Assembly (NCBI GenBank): GCA_032068765.1
Contig: DAMBHY010000009.1
Coordinates: 1-64,000 of the forward strand
Origin: DAMBHY01 sp032068765
GTDB lineage: Bacteria; Bacteroidota; Bacteroidia; Bacteroidales; Dysgonomonadaceae
Length of the DNA: 64,000 nucleotides
Direction of reading: 5' to 3'
This document shows, one piece after another, positions 46,043-55,588 of the stretch. Every line of letters starts with the position of its first letter. Positions within the stretch are counted from its first letter, which is position 1. Below the pieces are notes generated by a model. The model was not told the origin of the DNA, did no database searches, and worked only from the letters and a program-made list of their open reading frames with translations. The position numbers were made by a program, and so were the translations under genes.

Positions 46043-47497
46043 TTACTTGCCGATGCAAAATTTGCTGAAAATATTCCCCAATATTTCGTCAGTAGTTATC
46101 TGTCCAGTGATCTCACCTAAATAAAACATGCATTCACGAATATCTTGAGAGAGGAAGTCTCCAGTTATTCCTATTTCCAACCCATCTTCTACACGATGAA
46201 TTGCTTCCAACGCACGGGAAAGCATATCCATATGTCGGATATTTGTTACAATCACATCATTGTTCCCAATCGCCGGAATTTCTGCTTGTTTTAATAATAG
46301 TTTTTGAAGTCGTGTAATATCATTATTGTCTTGGGATGAGATTGTTAAGATATTTTCAGTCAAGTAAGGTTGTAATGATGCAACTTTATTATCAATTTCC
46401 TTTTCTGTTAGTTTATCCGCTTTATTCAATATTGATATTGAATGTGTGTTTTTAAACATCGGCAACAGTTTCTCTGATAACTTTTTTACCTCATCTGCTG
46501 AACTTGTAATATCAATTACCCACAAAATGATTGTTGCATGCTCTATTTTCTTAAATGTACGCTCAATACCTAATGATTCTATCGCATCAGTGGTTTCTCT
46601 GATACCTGCGGTATCAATAAAACGAAACATTATTCCATTAATATTTACGGTATCTTCAATCACATCGCGAGTAGTACCATGGATATCTGAAACGATGGCT
46701 TTTTCCTCCTTAAGAAAAGCGTTGAGTAACGTGGATTTACCGGCATTGGTTTCTCCGATAATTGCAACGGGAATTCCATTTTTAATGACATTCCCCAATT
46801 GAAAAGAAGAAACCAACTTTTCTATTTCAGTACGAATTTCAACAGTCAATTCACACAATTTCTCCCGATTTGCGAATTCCACATCTTCCTCCGAGAAATC
46901 CAACTCCAATTCGATAAGCGACACAAACTGCAATAATTTCGCACGCAATTCGTTAAGCATCGTAGCAAATCCTCCACGCATTTGATTCATTGCTACATGA
47001 TGTGCAGCTTTGGAGGTAGAAGAAATTAAATCAGCTACTGCTTCCGCCTGACTTAAATCAAACTTACCGTTTTTGAAACCGCGCCGAGTAAACTCACCGG
47101 GTTGTGCCAAATTCGCTCCTTTTGAAAGAAGCAACCGCATGAGCTGCTGTTGAATATACACAGACCCGTGGCAAGATATTTCCACACTATCTTCTCCTGT
47201 GAAGGAATGCGGTGCACGAAACAGCGAAACCAACACCTCATCCAGCACCTCATCATCTTCAATAATTTTACCAAAGTGAATGGTGTTTGCTTTTTGTTCT
47301 GCAAGTTTCTTTCCTGAAGGAGATTGAAAAACGCTATCTACCAATTCAAAACAACCTTCTCCCGAAAGGCGAATGACGGCGATAGCCCCCATTCCTGGAG
47401 CAGTAGATATCGCGGTGATGATATTCCTTTCCCCTACCCCTGTATCTCCTAAAAAGGATTGGGAAAAGGGAGCGCTTGTATTACTATAATTATTCAT
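46043..47497 (-). CDS. mnmE: tRNA modification GTPase MnmE
   Basis: MnmE with MnmG makes 5-carboxymethylaminomethyl uridine at the wobble base of some tRNAs. Seen: formyl-THF-binding N-terminal domain (AISTAPGMGAIAVIRLSG), helical domain, and inserted G domain with GETNAGKSTLLNAFL (G1, about residue 249), DTAGIRET (G3, about 297), NKAD (G4), and the C-terminal FCIGK with the catalytic Cys. At 484 aa it is about 20 residues longer at the N-terminus than usual (NYSNTSAPFSQSFLGDTG), so the true start may be internal, though no better ATG is seen. Its 3' end is the attachment site of the mobilizable element. Confidence 0.96.
   Translation of the reverse strand: MNNYSNTSAPFSQSFLGDTGVGERNIITAISTAPGMGAIAVIRLSGEGCFELVDSVFQSPSGKKLAEQKANTIHFGKIIEDDEVLDEVLVSLFRAPHSFTGEDSVEISCHGSVYIQQQLMRLLLSKGANLAQPGEFTRRGFKNGKFDLSQAEAVADLISSTSKAAHHVAMNQMRGGFATMLNELRAKLLQFVSLIELELDFSEEDVEFANREKLCELTVEIRTEIEKLVSSFQLGNVIKNGIPVAIIGETNAGKSTLLNAFLKEEKAIVSDIHGTTRDVIEDTVNINGIMFRFIDTAGIRETTDAIESLGIERTFKKIEHATIILWVIDITSSADEVKKLSEKLLPMFKNTHSISILNKADKLTEKEIDNKVASLQPYLTENILTISSQDNNDITRLQKLLLKQAEIPAIGNNDVIVTNIRHMDMLSRALEAIHRVEDGLEIGITGDFLSQDIRECMFYLGEITGQITTDEILGNIFSKFCIGK
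46050..46060 (-). other. right attachment core in the mnmE 3' end
   Basis: CCGATGCAAAA on the plus strand equals TTTTGCATCGG on the minus strand, coding (F)CIG of the MnmE C-terminus. The bases to its left (CAAGTAAAT on the minus strand) come from the element and supply GK and stop, so mnmE stays intact. The other copy is at 26745-26755. Confidence 0.85.
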
Positions 47498-47503
47498 ATT
47501 TGT

Positions 47504-47742
47504 CTAGTCTCTTTTTACTTTTTCAGTTATTAAATTCACGATATTCTCAGTATCAAACAAAACGCGCTCATTGGTGTATCTGAACACTTTTATACCTAAT
47601 ATTGAACATCTTTGCTTTTGTCGTATTCAAATTGTTATAAAAATTATGACATCTACCATCAACTTCAATAACTAACTTCGTTGGATGACAATAAAAATCT
47701 GCCACAAAATAAAGAATTGGATGCTGTCTTCTAAAAACTCAC
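47504..47742 (-). pseudogene. DUF559 endonuclease-like gene remnant, frameshifted
   Basis: Minus-strand translation gives FRRQHPILYFVADFYCH and KLVIEVDGRCHN in one frame, then after a frame change FRYTNERVLFDTENIVNL ending at TAG 47504. Together they match the core and the end of DUF559 (Vsr-like fold) proteins, which have FRRQ-P, DFYC, LVIEIDG and a final R-TNEEV block. The 5' part is missing and the middle is shifted, so the gene is dead. Confidence 0.75.
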
Positions 47743-47902
47743 ATTAAATTATTTTTTTATTACTTAGAAATTCCCATAAGTGTTGTCAGCATCAGTTTGA
47801 TTATTTCTTAATTCTTTAACAACCTGAAACAATATAGGAACTGCTCCATAAAACATTGAGCGTAACATAAGCTAAAGTTGCGTTTAGGAACTTTAGAGGC
47901 AA
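47743..47902. other. intergenic DNA, no feature seen
   Basis: AT-rich sequence between the DUF559 remnant and the nucleoside kinase gene; no frame, hairpin or clear promoter stands out. Confidence 0.5.
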
Positions 47903-49567
47903 TTAATACCTAAAGCTACTTCCTCCCAAAAACTCGCGAAGAAGAGACGTTGGTGGCAATTCTCTATCGGGAATATAGTTGAAGTAACTTAAGAACTTGA
48001 GCAGACGATGTGCTTCTGCATACTCTGGAGCTGTGCGTGGAACTCGTTGTAGAACTGGTTCGGCATGTTTTCTAATAGCGGATAGTTCGTAAATCATAGC
48101 AGAATTGAACATCACATCCGCATTTTCTTGAAACGGAAAAATCCATTTGTATTCGCCTCGCAATACACTTTCCCAACGTGATAAAGTATCTACACCGGAA
48201 TATCCTCTGTAACGATAGTCTCGCACTAATCGGCGAAGCAGACGATTATCGGAAGCTGGTATCCAGTTGTGGTTATCCAGAGAGATCGCAGTCAATGCAG
48301 AAACATATATATGGAATTTCTTTTCGCGTGAAATATTAACCGTAAGTTGAGGATTAAGAGCATGAATTCCTTCCACAATAAAAATAGTATTATCCGTCAT
48401 GCGGATACGATTATTGCGATACTCCCGCTTGCCTGTGATGAAATTATATGAAGGAAGTTCAACTTCATTACCATCGAAAAGCGCAAGGAGATGACTTTCT
48501 AGCAAAGGCAAATCGAGCGCATAAAGAGATTCGTAATCTTTTTCCCCAAACTCGTCAAGCGGCGTATTATCTCTTTCCACAAAATAGTCGTCGAGTGACA
48601 ACCCGATGGGCGACAATCTTTCTACGCGCAATTGCACTTCCAATCGTTTGCGGAATGTGGTTTTTCCTGACGAAGAAGGACCCGAAATCAATACCAATCT
48701 TAAACCATCCTCAAATTTCTTTGAGATTTCGTCCGCTATCTCCGTTATTTGTTTTGCTTGATAAGCTTCGGCTACCTGTATCACTTCGGATATTCTTCCG
48801 TCAATATTTGCTTTATTGAGGTCACCTACATTATAAAGGTTACTGATTTTCAAGAACTCCAGATGCTCTTTGTAAACGCTCATCAACTTGGGTTGCTCTG
48901 TTACAGGAGCCAGCATCGTAGGATTGAAACGCATTGGAACCTGAAGGATAAATCCGCCATTATAACGATGAATTTCAAATAACTGTATATAGCCAGTAGA
49001 AGGTGTCAAACAACCATAATAATAATCCAGATAGTCATCAAGCATGAAATAGTGCGCGTACAATAAATCGGAAGTTTCCAAAAGCAGTGCTTTATCTTCC
49101 TGACGACATTCACGGAAAAGCCGGACAACATTTTTCGTCTCGTCTTCCATTTCCTGAAAAGAGAAATCTGCATCAACAATTTCGCGCATGCGCCTGCGAA
49201 TCTCAGCCAAAGTGTTATCCGAGACCTTCTCAGGTGCATCAATTTCGAAATAAAATCCATATTCAACGGGATGTTCCAAAAACGTCTCGGAATCAGGAAC
49301 GACATCGTTTACGGCTTTTGCAAGTATAAAACACAATGAGCGAATATATGTGCGCATAGCAGATGAATTGCTTATATCTACAAACTCCACGCGTTTAGGA
49401 CGGTAGACCCTATAAGCAAGTGATTCCGTTTTGTTATTCACTTTAGCATTAGCAATAAGATAAGGCTTCTTTACACCAAAAATATCAATCATTTCCGCTA
49501 CGGATGTTCCCATCGGAATTTCTTTCTCACTGTCGGTGTTTACACAATATATTTTGACTGTCTCCAT
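47903..49567 (-). CDS. nucleoside kinase (TGS and uridine kinase-like domains)
   Basis: The 554-aa protein has an N-terminal TGS/threonyl-tRNA synthetase-like part (VKIYCVNTDSEKEIPMGTSV, EHPVEYGFYFEID) and a C-terminal phosphoribulokinase/uridine kinase domain with P-loop LISGPSSSGKTTFRKRL (about residue 293) and SLDDYFVERDNTP (about 320), then FIVEGIHALNPQL. This fused form is common in Bacteroidota and Firmicutes and is annotated as nucleoside kinase; it likely phosphorylates uridine or a related nucleoside. The first domain has no known catalytic role here. It stands alone, divergent from the SUI1 gene. Confidence 0.88.
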   Translation of the reverse strand: METVKIYCVNTDSEKEIPMGTSVAEMIDIFGVKKPYLIANAKVNNKTESLAYRVYRPKRVEFVDISNSSAMRTYIRSLCFILAKAVNDVVPDSETFLEHPVEYGFYFEIDAPEKVSDNTLAEIRRRMREIVDADFSFQEMEDETKNVVRLFRECRQEDKALLLETSDLLYAHYFMLDDYLDYYYGCLTPSTGYIQLFEIHRYNGGFILQVPMRFNPTMLAPVTEQPKLMSVYKEHLEFLKISNLYNVGDLNKANIDGRISEVIQVAEAYQAKQITEIADEISKKFEDGLRLVLISGPSSSGKTTFRKRLEVQLRVERLSPIGLSLDDYFVERDNTPLDEFGEKDYESLYALDLPLLESHLLALFDGNEVELPSYNFITGKREYRNNRIRMTDNTIFIVEGIHALNPQLTVNISREKKFHIYVSALTAISLDNHNWIPASDNRLLRRLVRDYRYRGYSGVDTLSRWESVLRGEYKWIFPFQENADVMFNSAMIYELSAIRKHAEPVLQRVPRTAPEYAEAHRLLKFLSYFNYIPDRELPPTSLLREFLGGSSFRY

Positions 49568-49627
49568 ATTATCTTTAATTTGGCATTGTTTTTTCCAAAA
49601 CTCAAATTTATAAAATATTTCAACATC

Positions 49628-49658
49628 TCTGATTATTGGGAGAAATTAGCTATCTTTG
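49628..49658 (+). promoter_or_regulatory. Bacteroidota promoter of the SUI1-addA genes
   Basis: TCTG (49628-49631), 19 bases, TATCTTTG (49651-49658), a near-consensus pair. Transcription should begin near 49664, so the first usable start is the ATG at 49684 and not the TTG at 49660. Confidence 0.6.
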
Positions 49659-49683
49659 ATTGAGCGAAAAAGATACTAAAGTT

Positions 49684-50028
49684 ATGAACGATTGGAAAAA
49701 AAGACTGGATATCGTATATTCTACCAACCCTGATTTTCATTACCAGCAAGAAGACGAGGAAATTCAAGAATCTGTTGACAAAGGGAAACAACTACTGCAT
49801 ATTTCATTGGACAAAAGAAATCGAAAAGGCAAAGCAGTGACACTGATTACCGGCTTTACTGGTTCGGAAGAAGAACTTGAAGATTTGGGAAAACTTCTGA
49901 AATCCAAATGTGGTGTGGGAGGTTCAGCAAAGGATGGCGAAATCATCGTTCAGGGAGACAAACGACAAAAAGTTCTGACTATATTGCAACAGGAAGGCTA
50001 TGCAAAATCGCGAATCATCGGCAGCTAA
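49684..50028 (+). CDS. SUI1/YciH-like translation factor
   Basis: The 114-aa protein is of the YciH/eIF1 family: a variable head (NDWKKRLDIVYSTNPDF) and the SUI1 fold with KGKAVTLITGFTGSEEEL and LLKSKCGVGGSAKDGEIIVQGD (about residues 50-105). The GVGG-x-x-x-x-GEI-x-x-QG core is characteristic. Such factors bind the small ribosomal subunit and affect start selection. I use the ATG at 49684; the extension to TTG 49660 lies in the promoter spacer. It overlaps the next gene by 29 bases, a sign of coupled translation. Confidence 0.88.
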   Translation: MNDWKKRLDIVYSTNPDFHYQQEDEEIQESVDKGKQLLHISLDKRNRKGKAVTLITGFTGSEEELEDLGKLLKSKCGVGGSAKDGEIIVQGDKRQKVLTILQQEGYAKSRIIGS

Positions 50029-53000
50029 TCATTCTCTGGAACTCATTCGCGCGTCAGCGGGATCAGGTAAAACACATCATCTCACCGGCGCGTACATTCG
50101 CCTGCTATTTGAATCACCGGACGCTTATCGTCACATACTTGCCGTAACTTTTACCAACAAAGCAACAGAAGAAATGAAGTCGCGCATCTTGCAAGAACTG
50201 AATAATCTTGCAATAGGTGACAAATCAGATTATCTGAAAGATTTGATGCGTACGCGCCAACTTTCGGAAGAGCAAATAAGAAATTACGCGCGTCAGATAT
50301 TGCAATATATTCTTCACGATTATTCGGCTTTTTCAATTTCCACTATCGATGGATTTTTTCAACGTGCCATGCGCTCATTTACACGCGAAATGGGTTTGTC
50401 AGGTGGATATAACATCGACCTCAACCAAGATTCCACGTTGACAGAAATTATCGATTTGATGCTTTTTGAGCTGGATAAAAGTAAGAACAAAGTTTTGTCT
50501 AACTGGCTGTTGGAATTTATGAAGCAGGAGGTTGCCAACGGTAAATCATGGGACATCAAGAAAAGCATCGCCAATCTTGCCAAACAAATATTTAACGAAA
50601 CATACAAAACACTCACCGAAGAAGAAAAGAAAGTCATCGAAGATAAATCTGAACTTTTTGCCTATCGCAAGAAAATGCGTGATATAGTAAATGAGTTCGA
50701 AAGCAACTTGAAAGAGATGGCTTTACGTGGTCTTACATTAATGGATGAACACGGACTATCTCATGAAGATTTCAAGTACGGAAAAAATTCTGGCGTTTCC
50801 ATTCTTCATAAACACAAAACTGGTATTGCAGAACCTCCCGGAACACGCTTTTATAATCTGCGCAATAATATTGACGCATGGTTTACCAAAAATTGTGAGA
50901 AGGAAAGCATTTTCAGAGAAGTTTATAAATCGGGACTTAACGATATTTTCTGCGAAATTTGTGAATTTTACGGCAACCACCTCGTGGAATATCAAAGCGC
51001 TAAAGAGATATTAAATTATTTCTTCACTCTAGGAATTTTGAGTGATATACAACGCCGACTGACGGATTATCAAAAAGAAAAGAATACGCTTTTTCTTTCT
51101 GACACAACTGAATTGCTCAACCAAATCATCAAAGATGATGAAACGCCTTTCGTGTATGAAAAACTGGGAACAAGATTTCATCATTTTATGATTGACGAGT
51201 TTCAGGATACATCGAATATGCAGTGGCGAAATTTCCGTCCGTTACTAAAGGAAAGTCTTGGCTACAACAGATTCAATTTGATTGTGGGTGATGTTAAACA
51301 AAGTATTTATCGCTGGCGAAATACTGACTGGAAATTACTGGAAGAAAAGGTCGGAATCGATTTTAAAAACAACGCCATCACCGAACTGGCACTCGAAATC
51401 AACTGGAGAAGCGACAGACATATTATTGATTTTAACAATGCTTTTTTCCGGCAAGGCACAGTTCTTCTACAGCAACAATTTAATGAATCCCTTAATCCTG
51501 AAGAGGGAGAGTTTGACAATAAGCTTCTGGATGCTTACCGACACGTTTATCAACACGTACCGGAGAATAAAGCAACGGACAAAGGCTATATTTCTTTCGA
51601 ATTCATAGAAGAAATGCCCGATCTAAAGTTTGATGAGATTGTAGCGAAAAGAATTCCATTGGAGATAGAGAAACTGCAGGACAATGGATTTCAATTGCAG
51701 GATATTGCCATTCTTGTCCGCACTGGTGCAGAAGCCGTCTTGGTAGCGGAGACATTACTTCAATATGCAGCGGAACATTCTGATTCAAAATACAAGTACG
51801 ATTTTATTTCTAACGAAGCTTTGCTGTTGAGCAGTGCGCAAAGTGTGAAAACGGCGATTGCATTACTACGTTACTATCAAAATCGTAAGGATGCAAAAAA
51901 TAAGATGATAGCCATTCATGAATTTTATCGTCTTATGGAAGAAGCTGCTTCCGAAACAAATATTGCCTCCTTCAAAGTAGGTGATGAATTGGAATTTCCC
52001 GAAGAATTCCGAACAGAAATAGAAACACTGGACAATCGCCCGTTGTATGAAATGATGGAGCGCTTTTTCGGTCTTATTTCGGAATACGTTTCAGAGTCAG
52101 ACAGCGCGTATATTCAGTCTTTTATGGACAGTGTTTTGAAGCTCAGCACTCAGTCGTCAACCGATATTTATCATTTTCTGAATTGGTGGGACACGGAAGG
52201 CAAATCGAAAAAACTATTTCTCCCACAAAATCAGAACGCCATCCGCATCCTCACTATTCACATATCAAAAGGTTTGGATTTCGGTGTAGTTTTGCTCCCT
52301 TTTCTCACATGGAATTTCGATCATGTTCACGAAACAATTTTATGGTGCAGACCAAAAGTCGAGCCGTTTAATGAAATTCCGATTGTGCCTATTAGGTATT
52401 CCTCGTCGCTTGCAAATACCATTTTTGTGGATGAATATTTTGAAGAAAAATTGTATGCTTATATCGACAATCTCAATCTGCTCTACGTGGCTTTCACTCG
52501 TGCGAAACATCAGTTGATTGGATTTGCCAAAAAGAATAAGAAACCAAAATCCATTTCAAATGTAGGAGATTTGATTTGGGCTGTGATTCACCAACAAAAC
52601 AATGAAAATACGAATGGAGAAAGTCTCATTTCTCTTACCGATTATTTTTCCGAAGAAAATAATTTGTTCGAGTTTGGAAATTCTATTTACATCAAAGAAG
52701 ATAAAGAAAAGAAAGTAGCTTCTGAACTTATCAATCCGGGAAAATGGCAGAGCACTTCGTACGACGACCGACTGAGAATACAACTCAACAGTATCGGGTA
52801 TTTTACTGATGATGGAAGCCGCAACAAAGGAAAACTGATGCACGATATTATGATGAATATTATCAGATTTGAAGACATCGACAATGCCGTAAAAGAGAAA
52901 GTTTTGAGCGGAGAACTCGAGGAAGAAGAGGAAACTGATATAAAGGATATAATTACCGAATTGCTGCAACTAGATGAAGTGAAAGACTGGTATTCCGGCA

Positions 53001-53239
53001 AATACGATGTATTGAATGAAACACAGATACTTCATCCGACTTTCGGACTTTCGCGTCCAGATCGTGTAATGCTTGGAAATAATGAAGTGATAATTGTGGA
53101 TTACAAGTTTGGCGAAATTGAGGAAAACAAGCATTTGAAGCAAGTAGCATATTACAAGAGATACATAGAAGAGATGGGATATCAGAACGTGTCGGGATAT
53201 CTGCTATATGCACATAACAAGAAAGTTGTCAAAATATAG
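50000..53239 (+). CDS. AddA-like UvrD helicase-nuclease
   Basis: The 1079-aa protein is a superfamily 1 helicase with a C-terminal PD-(D/E)XK nuclease, like AddA. Motifs: Walker A RASAGSGKTHHLTG (about residues 17-30), VTFTNKATEEMKSRI (about 48-62), DEFQDTSNMQW (about 396-406), VGDVKQSIYRWR (about 430-441), HISKGLDFGVVLLP (about 752), YVAFTRAK (about 832), and nuclease RPDRVM...IVDYKFGE (about 1018-1040). It would process broken DNA ends for recombination. No addB gene is adjacent in the window. It begins inside the SUI1 gene. Confidence 0.9.
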   Translation: MQNRESSAANHSLELIRASAGSGKTHHLTGAYIRLLFESPDAYRHILAVTFTNKATEEMKSRILQELNNLAIGDKSDYLKDLMRTRQLSEEQIRNYARQILQYILHDYSAFSISTIDGFFQRAMRSFTREMGLSGGYNIDLNQDSTLTEIIDLMLFELDKSKNKVLSNWLLEFMKQEVANGKSWDIKKSIANLAKQIFNETYKTLTEEEKKVIEDKSELFAYRKKMRDIVNEFESNLKEMALRGLTLMDEHGLSHEDFKYGKNSGVSILHKHKTGIAEPPGTRFYNLRNNIDAWFTKNCEKESIFREVYKSGLNDIFCEICEFYGNHLVEYQSAKEILNYFFTLGILSDIQRRLTDYQKEKNTLFLSDTTELLNQIIKDDETPFVYEKLGTRFHHFMIDEFQDTSNMQWRNFRPLLKESLGYNRFNLIVGDVKQSIYRWRNTDWKLLEEKVGIDFKNNAITELALEINWRSDRHIIDFNNAFFRQGTVLLQQQFNESLNPEEGEFDNKLLDAYRHVYQHVPENKATDKGYISFEFIEEMPDLKFDEIVAKRIPLEIEKLQDNGFQLQDIAILVRTGAEAVLVAETLLQYAAEHSDSKYKYDFISNEALLLSSAQSVKTAIALLRYYQNRKDAKNKMIAIHEFYRLMEEAASETNIASFKVGDELEFPEEFRTEIETLDNRPLYEMMERFFGLISEYVSESDSAYIQSFMDSVLKLSTQSSTDIYHFLNWWDTEGKSKKLFLPQNQNAIRILTIHISKGLDFGVVLLPFLTWNFDHVHETILWCRPKVEPFNEIPIVPIRYSSSLANTIFVDEYFEEKLYAYIDNLNLLYVAFTRAKHQLIGFAKKNKKPKSISNVGDLIWAVIHQQNNENTNGESLISLTDYFSEENNLFEFGNSIYIKEDKEKKVASELINPGKWQSTSYDDRLRIQLNSIGYFTDDGSRNKGKLMHDIMMNIIRFEDIDNAVKEKVLSGELEEEEETDIKDIITELLQLDEVKDWYSGKYDVLNETQILHPTFGLSRPDRVMLGNNEVIIVDYKFGEIEENKHLKQVAYYKRYIEEMGYQNVSGYLLYAHNKKVVKI

Positions 53240-53251
53240 AAATATTAAATT

Positions 53252-53626
53252 ATGTGGAAAGACTTGTTATATGTTGGATTAGGTGGTGGCATCGGTAGCA
53301 TCGCACGGTACCTTACCTCGCACCTTTCTACTCAGTTTTTCAAAAATGATTGGTTCTTTATGGGAACATTCACCGTAAATATTCTTGGATGTTTTTTGAT
53401 AGGACTGCTGTCGGGCTGGTTGTTGGCAAAATCAGGCGATACCGACGCCTATAGAGTACTTTTCATAGTTGGCTTTTGCGGAGGATTTACTACATTTTCC
53501 ACTTTTGCCAACGAAAATTTAAAACTTTTTCAATCGGGTAATTACTTTCTACTTGCGTCTTATCTTACAGCAAGTATTGTTTTGGGAATTGCGGCCGTTT
53601 GGTTGGGAATGCGATTAGTGAAGTAA
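53252..53626 (+). CDS. crcB: fluoride channel CrcB/Fluc
   Basis: CrcB forms dual-topology dimers that let fluoride leave the cell. The 124-aa protein has four membrane segments and the family marks GGGIGSIARYL (about residues 9-19), GTFTVNILGCFLIG with the conserved Asn (about 38-51) and FCGGFTTFSTF (about 70-80). It lies 12 bases after the AddA-like gene. No fluoride riboswitch is visible in that short gap. Confidence 0.95.
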   Translation: MWKDLLYVGLGGGIGSIARYLTSHLSTQFFKNDWFFMGTFTVNILGCFLIGLLSGWLLAKSGDTDAYRVLFIVGFCGGFTTFSTFANENLKLFQSGNYFLLASYLTASIVLGIAAVWLGMRLVK

Positions 53627-53723
53627 TTTCGAAATAAAATATTTAGATACGCTGTAGATAGAATTTCGGTCGTTGTAGATACGTAGCATGCTACCTCATC
53701 AGTGACGAAGAGTTCAATTCTCA

Positions 53724-55586
53724 CTATCTAGTTACACTAAGTTTTACCAACTTCCCATCCATAGTCGAAATATACAGATTATCGGCATTATCGGGAAGAA
53801 TCATATTTACCAAACCATAAGACACTCGGTATTTCCAAAGAAATTTTCCATCCGCTGCGCAGTATGCATACACGAAACCTTTGTCTGTTGGGGCGTATAT
53901 AACTCCATTTTTTTCTACCACTGGCGTTGGAGCCAGTTCATAACCCATATCTTCTCCCGTAGAAATCCATTTCACTGAACGTTCAGGAACAGTAGCGTCC
54001 ACAGCAAGTATTTTGCCGTCCATGGTTTTGGCATAAACTGTGCGTCCATCTTCTGACACTCCTACAGATTCTCGCACACGATTTTGCGGGTCGTTGTATC
54101 GCCAGACGGTTTCTCCCATTTTTTCATCCAACACTGTCATAAATCTGTCGGGCGATGCCAAATAAATTCTGCCGAAAGTAATAATAGGCTGTACCTGCGC
54201 AGGTGAAAGCATGCGATTGGTATTTCCTGAATTCCATATCCATCTCGGAGTTCCCGTCTTGGTATTTAATGCATAGAACTCATTGCCCCAACTACCGAAA
54301 TAAACGTAATCACCCACCACCTTTGGGCGTGTAACCACAAAATTCTTCACGCTGTCAAAAGTCCACACCAGTTTTCCTGTATTCGTATCCCATGCACGGC
54401 AAGAGCCATCACCTCCAGCGACGATGACTTTGTCATCGGTACACACAGGCGACGAAACAATCGGCTTTTGAGTAGCGAAAACAAACTTTTTTCTGCCGTT
54501 TTTCAGGTTCAGTCCATATACATTGCCGTCGGATGAAGAGCACCAAACAGTTTTATTTGAAACAGAAGGCGTGCTGTATATTTTGCCATTTGTTTTGTAC
54601 GTCCATATATTCTTCCCAGTGCACACATCCACAGCTTTGATTGCTCCCGAAGTATTAGTGTAAACGAGTTTGTTGTCTTGCAGATACATTCCCGCGCCAA
54701 TATCGCTAGGTTCGGTAACTGACCAAATGAGTTTCACATTCTTGTTATTATCGTTCATGGAAAAATCAGGTTGCGAAGTAGTAAACAATGTTTTACAAGG
54801 TTTATTTATCGGGAAAGAACTCCACGCGTCTTTCGCAGAACTCCCATCCGATATTTTTTTCTGAATACGAATGCTGTCATTAACTACATTCACTATCGTA
54901 TATCCGCCAAAATCCGCTTTTCCGCGAAGATTAGAACGACAAATAGCCGTATTTATTCCTTCCACTTCCAATTTACGATTATCGTGCCAATGACCCGCAA
55001 GCATAAGTTTCACATTATGCTGATGTAAAACATTTAATACCTCAAAAGCATTGTTTAAACCTTCGTGTAAAGGGTAGTGATTGACAAAAATTACAGGTTT
55101 GTCTTTGCTTAACTTTCTCATTTCCGTCAGAAAAAACTCTACATTTTCCTTCGGAATCTGCCCAGGTCCCATCCGCATATTCGGTCCCGATGCCATCCCA
55201 ATAAAATGATAACCGTTAAAGTCAAAACTGAATGTTTCGCTGCCAAAGATTTTCAAAAAATCATTATTGCCGCTTTCCGACCAATTGGAATCATGGTTTC
55301 CGGGAATGACATAAAAAGGAATGGTCAGTTTGTCCAAGATATTTTTAGCGTTAGTCAATTCTTCGTGCGCACCGAATTCGGTAACATCTCCAGAAACAAT
55401 TGCAAAAGAAATATCTTTCTGACTATTGATATCTTTCACCGTGCGCTCCAAATCTTCGTTGGATGTAGTATTGCCGATATGCGTATCCGTGATAAGTACG
55501 AATTTGAAATTCTTAGTTGGTGCTTGCGCAAAAAATAAAGAAACAGATAGGCAAACAAGTAATGAAAATAATATAAATCGTTTCAT
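53724..55586 (-). CDS. secreted metallophosphoesterase with PQQ-like beta-propeller
   Basis: The 620-aa protein has a signal peptide (first 21 residues, ending FFAQA), a calcineurin-like phosphoesterase domain with DTHIGN (about 34), SGDVTEFG (about 64), GNHDSN (about 96), NHYPLHEG (about 166) and GHWHDNR (about 197), and then seven to eight PQQ-type blades (about 275-615; for instance AVDVCTGKNIWTYKTNGKIY, CRAWDTNTGKLVWTFD). The metal ligands look complete. It is exported to the periplasm or surface; the substrate is unknown. It lies two bases after the esterase gene. Confidence 0.88.
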   Translation of the reverse strand: MKRFILFSLLVCLSVSLFFAQAPTKNFKFVLITDTHIGNTTSNEDLERTVKDINSQKDISFAIVSGDVTEFGAHEELTNAKNILDKLTIPFYVIPGNHDSNWSESGNNDFLKIFGSETFSFDFNGYHFIGMASGPNMRMGPGQIPKENVEFFLTEMRKLSKDKPVIFVNHYPLHEGLNNAFEVLNVLHQHNVKLMLAGHWHDNRKLEVEGINTAICRSNLRGKADFGGYTIVNVVNDSIRIQKKISDGSSAKDAWSSFPINKPCKTLFTTSQPDFSMNDNNKNVKLIWSVTEPSDIGAGMYLQDNKLVYTNTSGAIKAVDVCTGKNIWTYKTNGKIYSTPSVSNKTVWCSSSDGNVYGLNLKNGRKKFVFATQKPIVSSPVCTDDKVIVAGGDGSCRAWDTNTGKLVWTFDSVKNFVVTRPKVVGDYVYFGSWGNEFYALNTKTGTPRWIWNSGNTNRMLSPAQVQPIITFGRIYLASPDRFMTVLDEKMGETVWRYNDPQNRVRESVGVSEDGRTVYAKTMDGKILAVDATVPERSVKWISTGEDMGYELAPTPVVEKNGVIYAPTDKGFVYAYCAADGKFLWKYRVSYGLVNMILPDNADNLYISTMDGKLVKLSVTR

Positions 55587-55588
55587 AA

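Larger units (their letters stand above)
26745..46060. mobile_element. 19.3-kb integrative mobilizable element at the mnmE 3' end
   Basis: Bounds are the 11-bp direct repeats at 26745-26755 and 46050-46060. Inside each end are paired GTACAAA-type sites in inverted order (26908-26928 and 45902-45923), placed 127-153 bases from the cores. The element carries a tyrosine integrase, an excisionase-like HTH protein, relaxase and relaxosome genes, primase and VapE-like helicase, but no conjugation pore genes, so it would need a helper element to move between cells. Cargo: AlbA/Schlafen-type protein, serine recombinase, methyltransferase with switchable end, PLD-helicase, RhuM-Fic protein. Confidence 0.82.

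Noticed and set aside
49660..49683. TTG start for the SUI1 gene
   Set aside because: It lies right after the -7 box, at or before the expected transcription start; ATG 49684 is better.
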